Part shown: in pieces, positions 16,427 to 24,686 of the stretch | How positions within the stretch are numbered: position 1 is the stretch's first letter | Layout: each line of letters begins with the position of its first letter | Source: Desulfobacula sp. | GTDB lineage: Bacteria > Desulfobacterota > Desulfobacteria > Desulfobacterales > Desulfobacteraceae | Reading direction: 5' to 3' | NCBI GenBank assembly: GCA_021647625.1 | Contig: JAKIUJ010000013.1 | Coordinates: forward strand, 1-40,730 | Length of the DNA stretch: 40,730 nt | Made by a program: the position numbers and the translations under genes | The notes under the pieces: model-generated | What the model saw: the letters and a program-made list of their open reading frames with translations, nothing else | The model's database searches: none | Told to the model about the DNA's origin: nothing

Positions 16427-16758
16427 AAAAGACAAGCTAAACATTCTGTCAATTAATGATGCAATAGAAAAAATACTCAAATATTCAACATCACTATTCT
16501 CGTGCAGATGATTTTTATAAGAACCAGAGAGATTTTGATGCAGCAATGATGAACTTTATAATAATTGGGGAAATGGTTGCAAGGCTCACTGAAGAATTTA
16601 TTGAACAGAATAAGCACGTGGATTGGTTCAAAATTCGAGGCTTTAGAAATATAGTTGCCCATAATTACCTTGGAATTGATGCAGAAGAAGTATGGCAAAT
16701 TATCAGCACCCACCTCCCTAACCTGAAAGAGGAAATCAAAAAGATTTTATGTGATTAG
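16419..16758 (+). pseudogene. HEPN-domain toxin (HepT-like), frameshifted
   Basis: From ATG at 16419 the frame reads MLEKDKLNILSINDAIEKIL, KYSTSLFSCR and stops at 16514. The rest, SRADDFYKNQRDFDAAMMNF then IIIGEMVARLTEEFI, is in another frame that runs to 16758. Bridging around 16480 restores a normal HEPN protein of about 112 residues. The catalytic R-x(4-6)-H motif is visible as RGFRNIVAHNYLGID. A single-base change would explain the break. HEPN proteins of this group are ribonucleases. An internal ATG at 16546 could yield a 70-residue fragment that retains the RNase motif but lacks the first helices. Confidence 0.8.
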
Positions 16759-16800
16759 GAATTTAATTCGGGCTGATAATACCCCAGTTCAAAATACTCA

Positions 16801-16848
16801 GAAAAGTTTTCCATTTTTCTCAATTCTTTAATCGAGACAAAGCATCAT
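16801..16848. repeat. 48-bp direct repeat, copy 2 (intact site)
   Basis: This is the uninterrupted partner of the repeat split by the foldback element at 15315-15505; two mismatches in 48. It contains one TCGA at 16832-16835, the position of the insertion in copy 1. Confidence 0.8.
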
Positions 16849-16981
16849 TTATTTTTTCAAATCGCTGTTTCAACTCAAAATCATGTTCCATTTTCTGACG
16901 TAGTCTCTTCCTTGCGTAACTTACTATCTGTTGTTTCTTTCTCGTGCTTCCACTTCCATATACCTCTGTATGAGAAAAATG
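16820..16981 (-). pseudogene. Unidentified C-terminal gene remnant
   Basis: A minus-strand frame without a good start reads HFSHTEVYGSGSTRKKQQIV, then SYARKRLRQKMEHDFELKQR and FEKINDALSRLKN before TGA at 16822-16820. The composition is protein-like (charged helix) but I recognise no family. The last codons (DALSRLKN) lie in the 48-bp repeat and equal the end of the oxidoreductase remnant at 15334, although the upstream parts are unrelated. This suggests a recombination junction. Region 16982-17160 beyond it is AT-rich, and I see no feature in it. Confidence 0.4.
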
Positions 16982-17175
16982 TCACAAATTATGTATTTTT
17001 TTTCCCATAGATTGTGAGTTATTTTTCACATATTTAGAATTTTAATGAATATTTCTTTTTTTTAATAGATAGCAACCCTGTTCCATTTCACATAAAAATT
17101 GATATCTATTTGAAATTATAGTATATAATTTAAAAAATGGTGTTCAAAAAAGAATGACCCAAAAAAGGTTTCGCC

Positions 17176-17191
17176 TGGCATCATCATTGCA
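17176..17191 (+). promoter_or_regulatory. Sigma-54-type (-24/-12) promoter of the PEP-CTERM gene
   Basis: TGGCATCATCATTGCA has GG (17177-17178) and GC (17189-17190) separated by exactly ten bases, with TGGCA and TTGCA matching the RpoN consensus. It ends 51 bases before the ATG at 17243. PEP-CTERM genes in other bacteria are controlled by RpoN with the PrsK/PrsR two-component pair, so the match is functionally plausible. No activator site was identified. Confidence 0.65.
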
Positions 17192-17242
17192 TTGATATAT
17201 TTTCAGTTTTTAACTTTAATCTTAAAAAAGAGGAATTCACTT

Positions 17243-18127
17243 ATGAAATTTTTACGGTTTTTATTACTCTCAACATTTTTAGTACTGTTTACAAGCGCAG
17301 CCCATGCATTGCCATTTGGTATCGCACTTGGAGGCGATGGTGTGCTCAATACAGATTCAGGCGGTGATGGCTATGTAACCGAAATTGATTACTCTAGTTA
17401 TGGCATAGTTGATTTATCTATCACTAGCCTGGTTTCTAATACTGCTTCTGGTACATTCAAAGAAACCGCACTTATAAAAATTGGCGCGGATGAGTTTGGT
17501 GTATTCTCCCCTGAAATGACTATCGTGATGAGTGGCATGGGTGATTTTACCGCTGACTTTATTGGTGGAGACATTGGTGACCAGGATTTTAAATTTACTA
17601 GTGGTTCTATCTCAATTTACATCGACGACTATATTACTTCAGGCACGACTTCGAAGTGGGCAACAATCGATGCAACTGATGGTTCACTTTACGGTGCAGA
17701 CGATGGGGACTTAGTTGCAGTATTTGATATTGCCAATGGTAACGGAAGTTTACAATTAACTCCGGGTGAGACAGATAATGTAGATATCTGGAGTTTAAGT
17801 ACCGATGTATTAGAGTCCGGTTACTTTTTCTTTAAGGATTTAGGTGACTTTGCAGACGTCTCAGATATCCTGAACGGAATTTTTGTACAAATGTATACCA
17901 ACGACACCAATGAAGTACTGACAGATTTAGAAATTATTGCTAATCTTGAAGCAGAATTTGCTGAGAATGGTGTAATGACGGATGCTGGCGAAGATGCTAT
18001 TAGAGTCTATATCGAATCTGAAGGTTCTGCTGAATTCAATGTTGTTCCTGAACCAGGTACAATGATCCTTTTCGGAATCGGACTTTTGGGATTTGCCAGA
18101 GTTAGCAGAAGAAAATTTAACGCCTAA
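17243..18127 (+). CDS. Secreted PEP-CTERM-domain protein
   Basis: The 294-residue protein has a signal peptide (MKFLRFLLLSTFLVLFTSAA, cleavage likely after AHA) and a mature region with many Gly, Asp, Ser and Thr and few Lys or Cys. A C-terminal sorting signal starts at VPEPGTM, followed by the helix ILFGIGLLGFA and a basic end SRRKF. Exosortase (EpsH/XrtA) is expected to cleave at the PEP motif and release or attach the protein outside the cell, often with glycosylation. I chose ATG 17243 because AGAGGA precedes it; an earlier in-frame start at 17192 would put 17 residues before the signal peptide. It is solitary, behind a sigma-54-like promoter and before a strong terminator. The mature domain has no recognised fold. 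Confidence 0.92.
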   Translation: MKFLRFLLLSTFLVLFTSAAHALPFGIALGGDGVLNTDSGGDGYVTEIDYSSYGIVDLSITSLVSNTASGTFKETALIKIGADEFGVFSPEMTIVMSGMGDFTADFIGGDIGDQDFKFTSGSISIYIDDYITSGTTSKWATIDATDGSLYGADDGDLVAVFDIANGNGSLQLTPGETDNVDIWSLSTDVLESGYFFFKDLGDFADVSDILNGIFVQMYTNDTNEVLTDLEIIANLEAEFAENGVMTDAGEDAIRVYIESEGSAEFNVVPEPGTMILFGIGLLGFARVSRRKFNA

Positions 18128-18153
18128 TTCCATATAAACTTTAAATAGTTTTC

Positions 18154-18192
18154 AAAACCGGTGGATAAAGAAATTTATTCACCGGTTTTTTA
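18154..18192 (+). terminator. Rho-independent terminator of the PEP-CTERM gene
   Basis: AAAACCGGTG (18154-18163) pairs with CACCGGTTTT (18180-18189), extended inward by ATAAA/TTTAT, and is followed by a run of T. It separates the gene from the convergent E1-nitroreductase gene and may serve both. Confidence 0.85.
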
Positions 18193-18211
18193 GTTTTCAA
18201 ATATTGTTTAT

Positions 18212-20263
18212 TTATTTTTTAATATCTTCTCGAATCAATGTAGTGTGATCCTGTCGCAGTGTCCTACAATGAATTTTATCAGAATGACCAAATCTAAATA
18301 GCATAATTTGATTCCTGTTCGGTTCCTTACCTACCAAATGAAAAAGTTCTTTGTAGTTTTTCTCTATTTTGTTCAAAATCTTTTGATGCTTCAATTGAAA
18401 ATCACGTTCTCGATTCAATGCCACCCTTTGATAAAAGAGTGTAATTGCAGTCATGGGCTGCATCGCAAGGCCAAGAGAGGCTAAGGTTAACCAAACACGC
18501 TCCAACGCTCTTCCTCCGTTTATCATATCTTGGACTTCTGATCCATCAATGGTTAAAAGCGCAACCCCGGAAGAATGAGTAATTCCTTGATATGAATGTC
18601 GTGCCACCATTTTGCCTATACCGATTTTATTAATGATATTCATCACGGTCCATTGTTTTGTCATCTTTAAAAACAATTCGCCAATCAATCCGGCTTCAAG
18701 ATTTTTTAAGGGTAGCCCATCCCGATATTCCAATGCTTCTTCATCCGTAAACCGAATCATACTCATTAAATGCTCATGCAATGGCCTGTGTTCATTCCGA
18801 ATTTGATCAATTTGATAAATTATATTGGCTATTTTTTTTAAATCATTCTTATCTGTAACAACATGAAGCTTTGCTCCCTGTATTGTCTTTGTACTTGCCA
18901 AAACTTTGCTAAGTGTTGCGGATAAAATGGATCGTCTCTCATACAATTTTCTATTTGTATGTCTTTTCCAAATATAATCAGATAAATTGTCTTTTTCTAT
19001 TCCTTTGCAGCTAAACTTTACAGATATTACCAAATTGCCATTTTTAGAAAAAACATCTTCAATAGTAGACCCAATTCCTAATGATGAGGCTGCAATAACA
19101 ATATTCTCAACGACAGCACCACATGAAATTTGAGAAGCGATTTGATTAACATTAAAAAAGGATAAATCTTTGTCATGAACAAGATATAGATCAATCTGGT
19201 TTGTTAAAATTTCAAATTTCCATGGTTGGGCATTGTCTCCGGAAGGAGCTTGAATCCCTGCAGTAATCAGATATTCAAGGACTGATTTTGAAATCATATC
19301 GCCGGCTTTAAAATTGACATTTGGTTTTACCGGCCTTTGAGTTTTATATACCGATTTATTTTTTTTTAAAATAATTTTAATAATTTTCATCTTGACTGCT
19401 TGAATTGGATTTTTATTACCCATAATCAAATAGCCTTTACATAACTTACTTAAATAAGGATCATATTGGAGATAACTTGGAACAGGTCGTAATTTCCCCC
19501 TTTTCAATACAATCTTGAGCACCTCGGTTGCGGCAAAGCCAGCACAAATCTGGCATGCACTGTTCAATGAAGGACCTGCCTTAGATTGAAGATCAACTTT
19601 TTTTAAATCCATATATTTAATATGTGTTGGTTTAGGGGCAAGCCCAATAGCAAAAGAAAGATATTTATCTTCATCCGTCATACCTTCTTTTATATTAAAA
19701 TATTCATCAAATCCCATTCCATTAGGCGAAAAAACCAACAACGCAGAACTAAACCCCATAGGTCCTGCCGTTATCACGTAAATACCCTTCTCAGCAGCCT
19801 TTTTAAACAATAACCTTCTGATATCAAACTTGAAAAAATCCAATCCATCAACGACAACATCAACGTCTTCAAGAAACTTATCAATATTTGATTCATTAAT
19901 TCCTTCACTAAACATTGAAAATTCAATAAATGGATTAATTGAAAAAGCATCCTCTTTCATTACATCAAGTTTGGGTTTACCAAGATTCTGAACTCGAGCA
20001 CCATACTGACGATTAATATTAGCGGCCTCAAAATGATCAAAATCGGCTATGTTAAATTTACAAATACCTGTTCGCGCAAGTGTGATTAGATGCACGCCGC
20101 CAACGCCACCCATTCCGGGTATAGCCACTCGAACATCTGAAATTTTTTGTTGTTCCTCAATTGTTAAAAGGCCAATATTCCTTGAAAAGGCTTGATTTAT
20201 ATATTCAACTTTATTGGAGATTCCGAAATTAGTCAAAATTTTGAACATGGCACTTAATTTCAT
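18212..20263 (-). CDS. E1-like (ThiF/MoeB) adenylyltransferase fused to a nitroreductase domain
   Basis: The 683-residue protein has two enzymatic halves. Residues about 25-300 are an E1/ThiF domain: RVAIPGMGGVGGVHLITLAR is the ATP-binding loop, ADFDHFEAANINRQYG the Asp and Asn-x-x-Arg-Gln motif, and SACQICAGFAATEVLKI the later segment. Residues about 320-683 are nitroreductase-like: AGIQAPSGDNAQPWKFEI, GIGSTIEDVF and LASLGLAMQPMTAITLFYQR suit FMN binding. E1 domains adenylate a carboxylate; nitroreductases reduce or oxidise bound substrates. Fusions of this type occur in mycobacteria (Rv1355c-like). AGGAG precedes the ATG, 10 bases after the RND gene, so the two form an operon. Neither the substrate nor a ubiquitin-like partner is visible. 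Confidence 0.88.
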   Translation of the reverse strand: MKLSAMFKILTNFGISNKVEYINQAFSRNIGLLTIEEQQKISDVRVAIPGMGGVGGVHLITLARTGICKFNIADFDHFEAANINRQYGARVQNLGKPKLDVMKEDAFSINPFIEFSMFSEGINESNIDKFLEDVDVVVDGLDFFKFDIRRLLFKKAAEKGIYVITAGPMGFSSALLVFSPNGMGFDEYFNIKEGMTDEDKYLSFAIGLAPKPTHIKYMDLKKVDLQSKAGPSLNSACQICAGFAATEVLKIVLKRGKLRPVPSYLQYDPYLSKLCKGYLIMGNKNPIQAVKMKIIKIILKKNKSVYKTQRPVKPNVNFKAGDMISKSVLEYLITAGIQAPSGDNAQPWKFEILTNQIDLYLVHDKDLSFFNVNQIASQISCGAVVENIVIAASSLGIGSTIEDVFSKNGNLVISVKFSCKGIEKDNLSDYIWKRHTNRKLYERRSILSATLSKVLASTKTIQGAKLHVVTDKNDLKKIANIIYQIDQIRNEHRPLHEHLMSMIRFTDEEALEYRDGLPLKNLEAGLIGELFLKMTKQWTVMNIINKIGIGKMVARHSYQGITHSSGVALLTIDGSEVQDMINGGRALERVWLTLASLGLAMQPMTAITLFYQRVALNRERDFQLKHQKILNKIEKNYKELFHLVGKEPNRNQIMLFRFGHSDKIHCRTLRQDHTTLIREDIKK

Positions 20264-20273
20264 ACGTATTCTC

Positions 20274-22541
20274 CTAATGTTTTGCTGTCTTCATATCAAA
20301 ATTTAAAAAAAATAATGCCATTGAAGGGAGAATTAACAAATCTCCAATCACAGCAGCCACCATAATTATTGAAGTGAGTGCTCCAAAGTTAATGGTGGGT
20401 ACAAATCGACTAAAAATCATCACCCCAAAACCAATTGCTAAAATCACAGAGGACAAAAGAATCGCCTTTCCTTTATAATGTATCGTATCTACAATTGCTT
20501 CTTCCACATCTTTTCCCTGATCAAGGTTCCATCTAAATTCCGAAAGAAAATGAATGGTATCATCAACAGCAATTCCAATAGCCACCGCAGCAATAATTGC
20601 AGTAGCAGTATTTAATGGAATTCCAAAAAGCCCCATAATCCCGAAATTAAAAACAATTGGAAATATATTTGGAACAATGCTTAGCATTCCTAAAGGAACG
20701 GATCTTAACACAAAAAACATAATAAGAATGATAATTACAACTGCAGCAGAAAGACTGTAAATTTGTCCTGCAACAAGTGCATCTATAGTATTCACATCCT
20801 GTAGAGCTCTTCCACTAATTCTTATTTCAATATCATTGCTTTGGAATTGTTTAACATAATTTGAAATTGATGAAATAATTTTTGCTTGTGCTCTTGTTGA
20901 ATGCTCTGATAATCGCAATGAAATTCTTGCGCGGTCAAACATGCTATTTATGAAATCATTAATATCCTCAGAATCATAGAGAAGAAGATATTGTGAAATA
21001 AGGGCTTTGGATTTTGGAATTTTATAGTACTCAATTTCTTCATTGTTAAATGATTGGTTTATATCTTTTATAAAATCAACGAACGACAAACTTTTATCAA
21101 CACCTTTAATTGTGCTGGAAAAAGTTTGTATGCTTTGAATTATTTCTAAATTCTTCGGATACTTAAATCCTTCTTTTGTAGTGGATTTTAAAATTATATC
21201 GAGAGTACTGATACCAGCCAAATTCTCCTCAATAAAATCGATTGCAATTTTAACCTCATCTTTCTTTTTGAAATAATCAAGAAGATTGGTTTCAATTTTA
21301 ATGGTTGAAGAAAACCAACAGGAAATAATGATAATTAAAACACTAATAGCGCAAATAGACTTATATTCATGAGTAACAATAGTTCCTATTTTTTTTAAAA
21401 ATATGGTAATCGTCTTATTTTCATTTTTATTAAAAAATATTTTTCGTTCATCAAAAAGAAGTAATAAAGGTGGTAAAAACAAAAATGAAAAAAAGAATTC
21501 AAAAAGCATCCCTAAAGAAGCAACCAGAGCAAAATCTTTTATAGGTGGAATCTCACTGAGGTATAACGAAAAAAATCCAATGGCTGTGGTGAGAGTCGTC
21601 AAAAGACATGGCTTGAATACTTTCTTTAAGATATGGGCTAATGCATTTTCTTTTGATTTAAATTCTATTAGACACTCTGAATTCAAATATGAAAAAATAT
21701 GAATAGTATCACACAGGGCTAAGGCCATAACGACAGGTGGAACTATTGTTGTGACGTTATTTAACGTGATGTCAAAAAGGGGAAATAACCCCATTGTAGA
21801 CCCCATACAAATACTCACATTTAATAGCGCCAGCAAAGTAAGCCAAAGATTTTTAAAAAAGAAAAATACTGCTATTGTAATAAAGAAATAGGTTACTGGA
21901 ATAAATGTACGAATATCATCTTTCATATATTGGCTAAGATAATAATTAGTTGAGGTCCAGCCAGCCATATATACTTTCCCGGTGTTTTCAGAATACTTTT
22001 GTAAGATTACCTTACTTTTTTCTATAATTTTCTTTCGATATTCAGGTACATCGGGTTTGTCATATACTGAAACAACGATAGCGACAGTTTCTCCATCATT
22101 GGATATGAAATTATCAATATATAAAGGATTAGATAATGCGCTAATTTTCAGTTTATTTATATCCTCTTGGTGCTCTGGTATTGTTTCAAGAAATTTTTGA
22201 ACAATAAAGAATTCATCCTCGCCAATGATATCATTCACATTAGCTATGCTTTTGATTTGTCTTATTCCACTAATTTGATTAAGATCATCAGTAATCTGCT
22301 TTAATATTGCAAGATTTTCCGGCTTAAAAATATTCTTATTTTTATAGGCAATTATGAAAAATTCATCATTGCCAAAAATTTTTCTTATTTCATCATAAAA
22401 TTCCAAATCAGGATCATCTTCGATAGTAAAATAATCCACATTATCGACAGTTTTAATCTTAGGAAGATTTATTAAAAAAGGTATCGATACAATAAGGGAA
22501 AGGATCAAAAAGAAAATTTTATTATCAATTATCTTATTCAT
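20274..22541 (-). CDS. RND/MMPL-family membrane transporter
   Basis: The 755-residue protein begins with a membrane helix (IFFLILSLIVSIPFLINLP). It has two large periplasmic domains and two five-helix bundles, for example FIPVTYFFITIAVFFFFKNL and IIILIMFFVLRSVPLGMLSI. Conserved RND motifs such as AVAIGIAVDDTIHFLSEFRW near residue 665 and ALALCDTIHIFSYL near 275 have the proton-relay aspartates of MMPL/hopanoid-type transporters. Such proteins export lipids, glycolipids or lipopeptides from the inner membrane. The gene heads a minus-strand operon with the E1-nitroreductase fusion and is divergent from the LuxI-like acyltransferase. It has no partner membrane-fusion or outer-membrane protein here, in line with the MMPL type. 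Export of the neighbours' product is an inference. Confidence 0.9.
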   Translation of the reverse strand: MNKIIDNKIFFLILSLIVSIPFLINLPKIKTVDNVDYFTIEDDPDLEFYDEIRKIFGNDEFFIIAYKNKNIFKPENLAILKQITDDLNQISGIRQIKSIANVNDIIGEDEFFIVQKFLETIPEHQEDINKLKISALSNPLYIDNFISNDGETVAIVVSVYDKPDVPEYRKKIIEKSKVILQKYSENTGKVYMAGWTSTNYYLSQYMKDDIRTFIPVTYFFITIAVFFFFKNLWLTLLALLNVSICMGSTMGLFPLFDITLNNVTTIVPPVVMALALCDTIHIFSYLNSECLIEFKSKENALAHILKKVFKPCLLTTLTTAIGFFSLYLSEIPPIKDFALVASLGMLFEFFFSFLFLPPLLLLFDERKIFFNKNENKTITIFLKKIGTIVTHEYKSICAISVLIIIISCWFSSTIKIETNLLDYFKKKDEVKIAIDFIEENLAGISTLDIILKSTTKEGFKYPKNLEIIQSIQTFSSTIKGVDKSLSFVDFIKDINQSFNNEEIEYYKIPKSKALISQYLLLYDSEDINDFINSMFDRARISLRLSEHSTRAQAKIISSISNYVKQFQSNDIEIRISGRALQDVNTIDALVAGQIYSLSAAVVIIILIMFFVLRSVPLGMLSIVPNIFPIVFNFGIMGLFGIPLNTATAIIAAVAIGIAVDDTIHFLSEFRWNLDQGKDVEEAIVDTIHYKGKAILLSSVILAIGFGVMIFSRFVPTINFGALTSIIMVAAVIGDLLILPSMALFFLNFDMKTAKH

Positions 22542-22577
22542 AAATCACTGCGGCTTATAGTCATTGGCTTAAACATC

Positions 22578-22607
22578 TTGACAAACAAGTTATAAAAATA
22601 AATTATA
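22578..22607 (+). promoter_or_regulatory. Possible promoter of the acyltransferase gene
   Basis: TTGACA (22578-22583) is followed after 17-18 bases by AATTATA (22601-22607), in the 125-base divergent gap and about 60 bases before the start at 22667. The -35 box is perfect and the -10 box weak. Confidence 0.35.
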
Positions 22608-22666
22608 GATCATAATCTTTTAACGAATATATCAAATAGAGTCAATTCTAAACAGGACTAATTTCA

Positions 22667-23416
22667 ATGATCAGCAATAGTATCAGTTATGGAAAATTCA
22701 GATTTGGTTTAGTTCAGAACAAAGATGTACTCAACGATACGTTTCGTATGAGACATGAAGTCTATGTGGAAGAATTTGGATTTGAGAGAAGAGAAGACCA
22801 TCAAAATGGTCTTGAAACCGATGAATATGAAAACGATTCCATCCACTTTGCCTGCCTGAATGAAAGCGATTCTGTTGTTGGAACCATAAGGCTGGTATTG
22901 AATTCAGACAAAGGACTGCCCATTGAGCATGCGGTCAAGACAACCTTTATCGGTAAAAAACCAGACAAATCAAAAATTAGTGAAATTTCAAGACTGACCG
23001 TGAGCCGGGATCTTCGACGAAGGAAAGAAGACGGGATGTATGGTGTTGAATCTTATCTTATGAAAAAAGAAGGGGGAATTTTACCCGATGACGGATCAAT
23101 TCCCGATGAAATGTCCGGAAGAAAAAATCCTATCATCGTGTTAGGGCTTTACCAGGTTCTGTACCATGAGAGCAAAAGGCGTGGGATCAGTCACTGGTAT
23201 ATGATCACTGAAAAAAAACTTTTCTATGCTCTTAAAAAATATGGATTTCTTTTCCATCAGATAGGCGATCCGGTTGAATACCATGGTGAAAGAATACCTT
23301 ATCTTGGAATAATACAGGAAATAGAAAAAACCTTAGCAAAAAACAACCCTGACATGCTTAAAATCATGCTGACCGGGCTTGAGAAAGAGTATCATCCTTC
23401 CTGTTTTGAGATTTAA
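22667..23416 (+). CDS. PEP-CTERM/exosortase-associated acyltransferase (LuxI-like fold)
   Basis: The 249-residue protein resembles the exosortase-associated acyltransferase family, which is related to LuxI autoinducer synthases. TFRMRHEVYVEEFGFE (about 26-41) matches the R-x(3)-(F/Y)-V motif with the conserved Arg and Glu, SIHFACLNESDSVVGTIRL the acyl-CoA/ACP binding strand, and SEISRLTVS (about 105) the E-x-S-R signature. The predicted role is transfer of an acyl group to an amino acid, sugar or similar acceptor; no member has been fully assigned to my knowledge. It is divergent from the RND/E1 operon, and its 3' end overlaps the FeeM-like gene by 53 bases on opposite strands. Confidence 0.88.
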   Translation: MISNSISYGKFRFGLVQNKDVLNDTFRMRHEVYVEEFGFERREDHQNGLETDEYENDSIHFACLNESDSVVGTIRLVLNSDKGLPIEHAVKTTFIGKKPDKSKISEISRLTVSRDLRRRKEDGMYGVESYLMKKEGGILPDDGSIPDEMSGRKNPIIVLGLYQVLYHESKRRGISHWYMITEKKLFYALKKYGFLFHQIGDPVEYHGERIPYLGIIQEIEKTLAKNNPDMLKIMLTGLEKEYHPSCFEI

Positions 23417-24230
23417 AGCCATACAAATATTCAAGCGTTTCCAATAATTTTTTATCAATGGAAAAATATTGATCCAGCAGGATAATGGAAGTTGAATTCT
23501 CAGTAAAAAAGAAATGATATAAATTGTTTTTCTTGTTTATATTCTTGTATGCTTTTTTATAGTTTTTTTTCATTTCCCTGAGATCAAGCCGCATGGCCAA
23601 AGCAGGATTATTATTGGCATATGAATATTCTTTAATCTCTCCAATTTTTTCAAACAAGAGCAAATCTTTATAAATCCACTCGTGTTTAGGATGAATGGCA
23701 ATAACAATATCATCAGCATTAAGATGCCTTGAAGCATATTGATGAAGTATCTTATTTCCCAGCATGGGAATGTTCATGGTGTTCATTTTAAATGCCGGGT
23801 CGGCAGCCAGATGGCCGGCTTCAACAATAAATCTTCCCCGTGACCGCAATAAATCCAACTCCTTTTTAAACACCATATCCATGGGTAGGCCAGTATCAGA
23901 ATCCGGAAATATACTGATGGAATATATCAGTTTATTAATATTGTCATCTTTATGAGTTCCGATAAAAATTCTTGAATCTCTGTTGCAGTGTTGAGGAGCC
24001 AGCCGGAATGGTGTTTTGCAGGGTTTTGTGTAACCTGTTTTGACAAAGACCTTGTAAACCAGGTTAAAAGCAGAAAGATAATCTTCAGGAGTTGCCGCCG
24101 TTCTGAAAATAATATTATCCATGTTCAATTTGATCGCAGGAAGCAGATATCGCAAGAATTTTAATTTTAAATTTCGGGGCAGTATTTTATATATTTTTCG
24201 TTTAAAAAAATTCTTATTAATTTTGCTCAT
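23364..24230 (-). CDS. FeeM-like N-acyl amino acid synthase (GNAT fold)
   Basis: The protein of 288 residues is similar in pattern to FeeM N-acyl-tyrosine synthases and N-acyl amino acid synthases. IIFRTAATPEDYLSAFNLVY begins the domain, KVFVKTGYTKPC and FRLAPQHCN follow, then SISIFPDSDTGLPMDMVFKK and VEAGHLAADP, in place of LuxI's E-x-S-R. FeeM-type enzymes join a fatty acyl group from acyl carrier protein to an amino acid's amino group. The ATG at 24230 is preferred over GTG at 24245; neither has a clear ribosome-binding site, and a later Met at residue 37 could also serve. The last 17 codons overlap the opposite-strand acyltransferase gene. Confidence 0.75.
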   Translation of the reverse strand: MSKINKNFFKRKIYKILPRNLKLKFLRYLLPAIKLNMDNIIFRTAATPEDYLSAFNLVYKVFVKTGYTKPCKTPFRLAPQHCNRDSRIFIGTHKDDNINKLIYSISIFPDSDTGLPMDMVFKKELDLLRSRGRFIVEAGHLAADPAFKMNTMNIPMLGNKILHQYASRHLNADDIVIAIHPKHEWIYKDLLLFEKIGEIKEYSYANNNPALAMRLDLREMKKNYKKAYKNINKKNNLYHFFFTENSTSIILLDQYFSIDKKLLETLEYLYGFKSQNRKDDTLSQARSA

Positions 24231-24289
24231 CACACTGATTATCACAGATGAATTATTTTTACCACTTGGTTTTTTTCACCGTTAAATAT

Positions 24290-24685
24290 CTACTCCCAGT
24301 CAGTTAATCTGAGTCCTGTGATCCGGCAAAATTCACCGGTATTATGAGTTACAAGAATGACATTATGAGCGCGTGCTATCGCTGCAATCAGCATATCATT
24401 AGGTCCGATCAGGTTGCCTTGTGCAGTCAGGTCTGCTCGAATGAGCCCGTATTCATCCGCACTGCGATCATCAAACGGCAAACTCTGTAAAGGGGAAAAG
24501 AAAAACTGTAAACGTTGAAGATTCGCATCAATTCTCTGACTGTTTCTTGCTCCAAAAAACAGTTCTGCTTTCACAATACTGCATAGTGCAATTTCGAAAG
24601 GTGAATGGGATCGAAAATTTTGCTCAATTGCACCATTCCCACCATTAAGCAGATTAATGCAAATATTACTATCTAATAAATACAT
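24290..24685 (-). CDS. vapC: PIN-domain toxin (VapC)
   Basis: The 131-residue protein begins MYLLDSNICINLLNG, the VapC start with its first catalytic Asp. IVKAELFFGARNS contains the conserved Glu (K-A-E-L-x-x-G-A), GPNDMLIAAIARAHNVILVTHN has the third Asp and the final N/D position. A C-terminal tail, LRLTDWE, matches the VapC consensus L-x-x-x-x-W. It is expected to cleave tRNA-fMet or another RNA in the anticodon or sarcin-ricin region. The antitoxin gene ends one base upstream. Codon use looks less AT-biased than the surrounding genes, which would suit horizontal transfer. Confidence 0.92.
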   Translation of the reverse strand: MYLLDSNICINLLNGGNGAIEQNFRSHSPFEIALCSIVKAELFFGARNSQRIDANLQRLQFFFSPLQSLPFDDRSADEYGLIRADLTAQGNLIGPNDMLIAAIARAHNVILVTHNTGEFCRITGLRLTDWE

Positions 24686-24686
24686 T

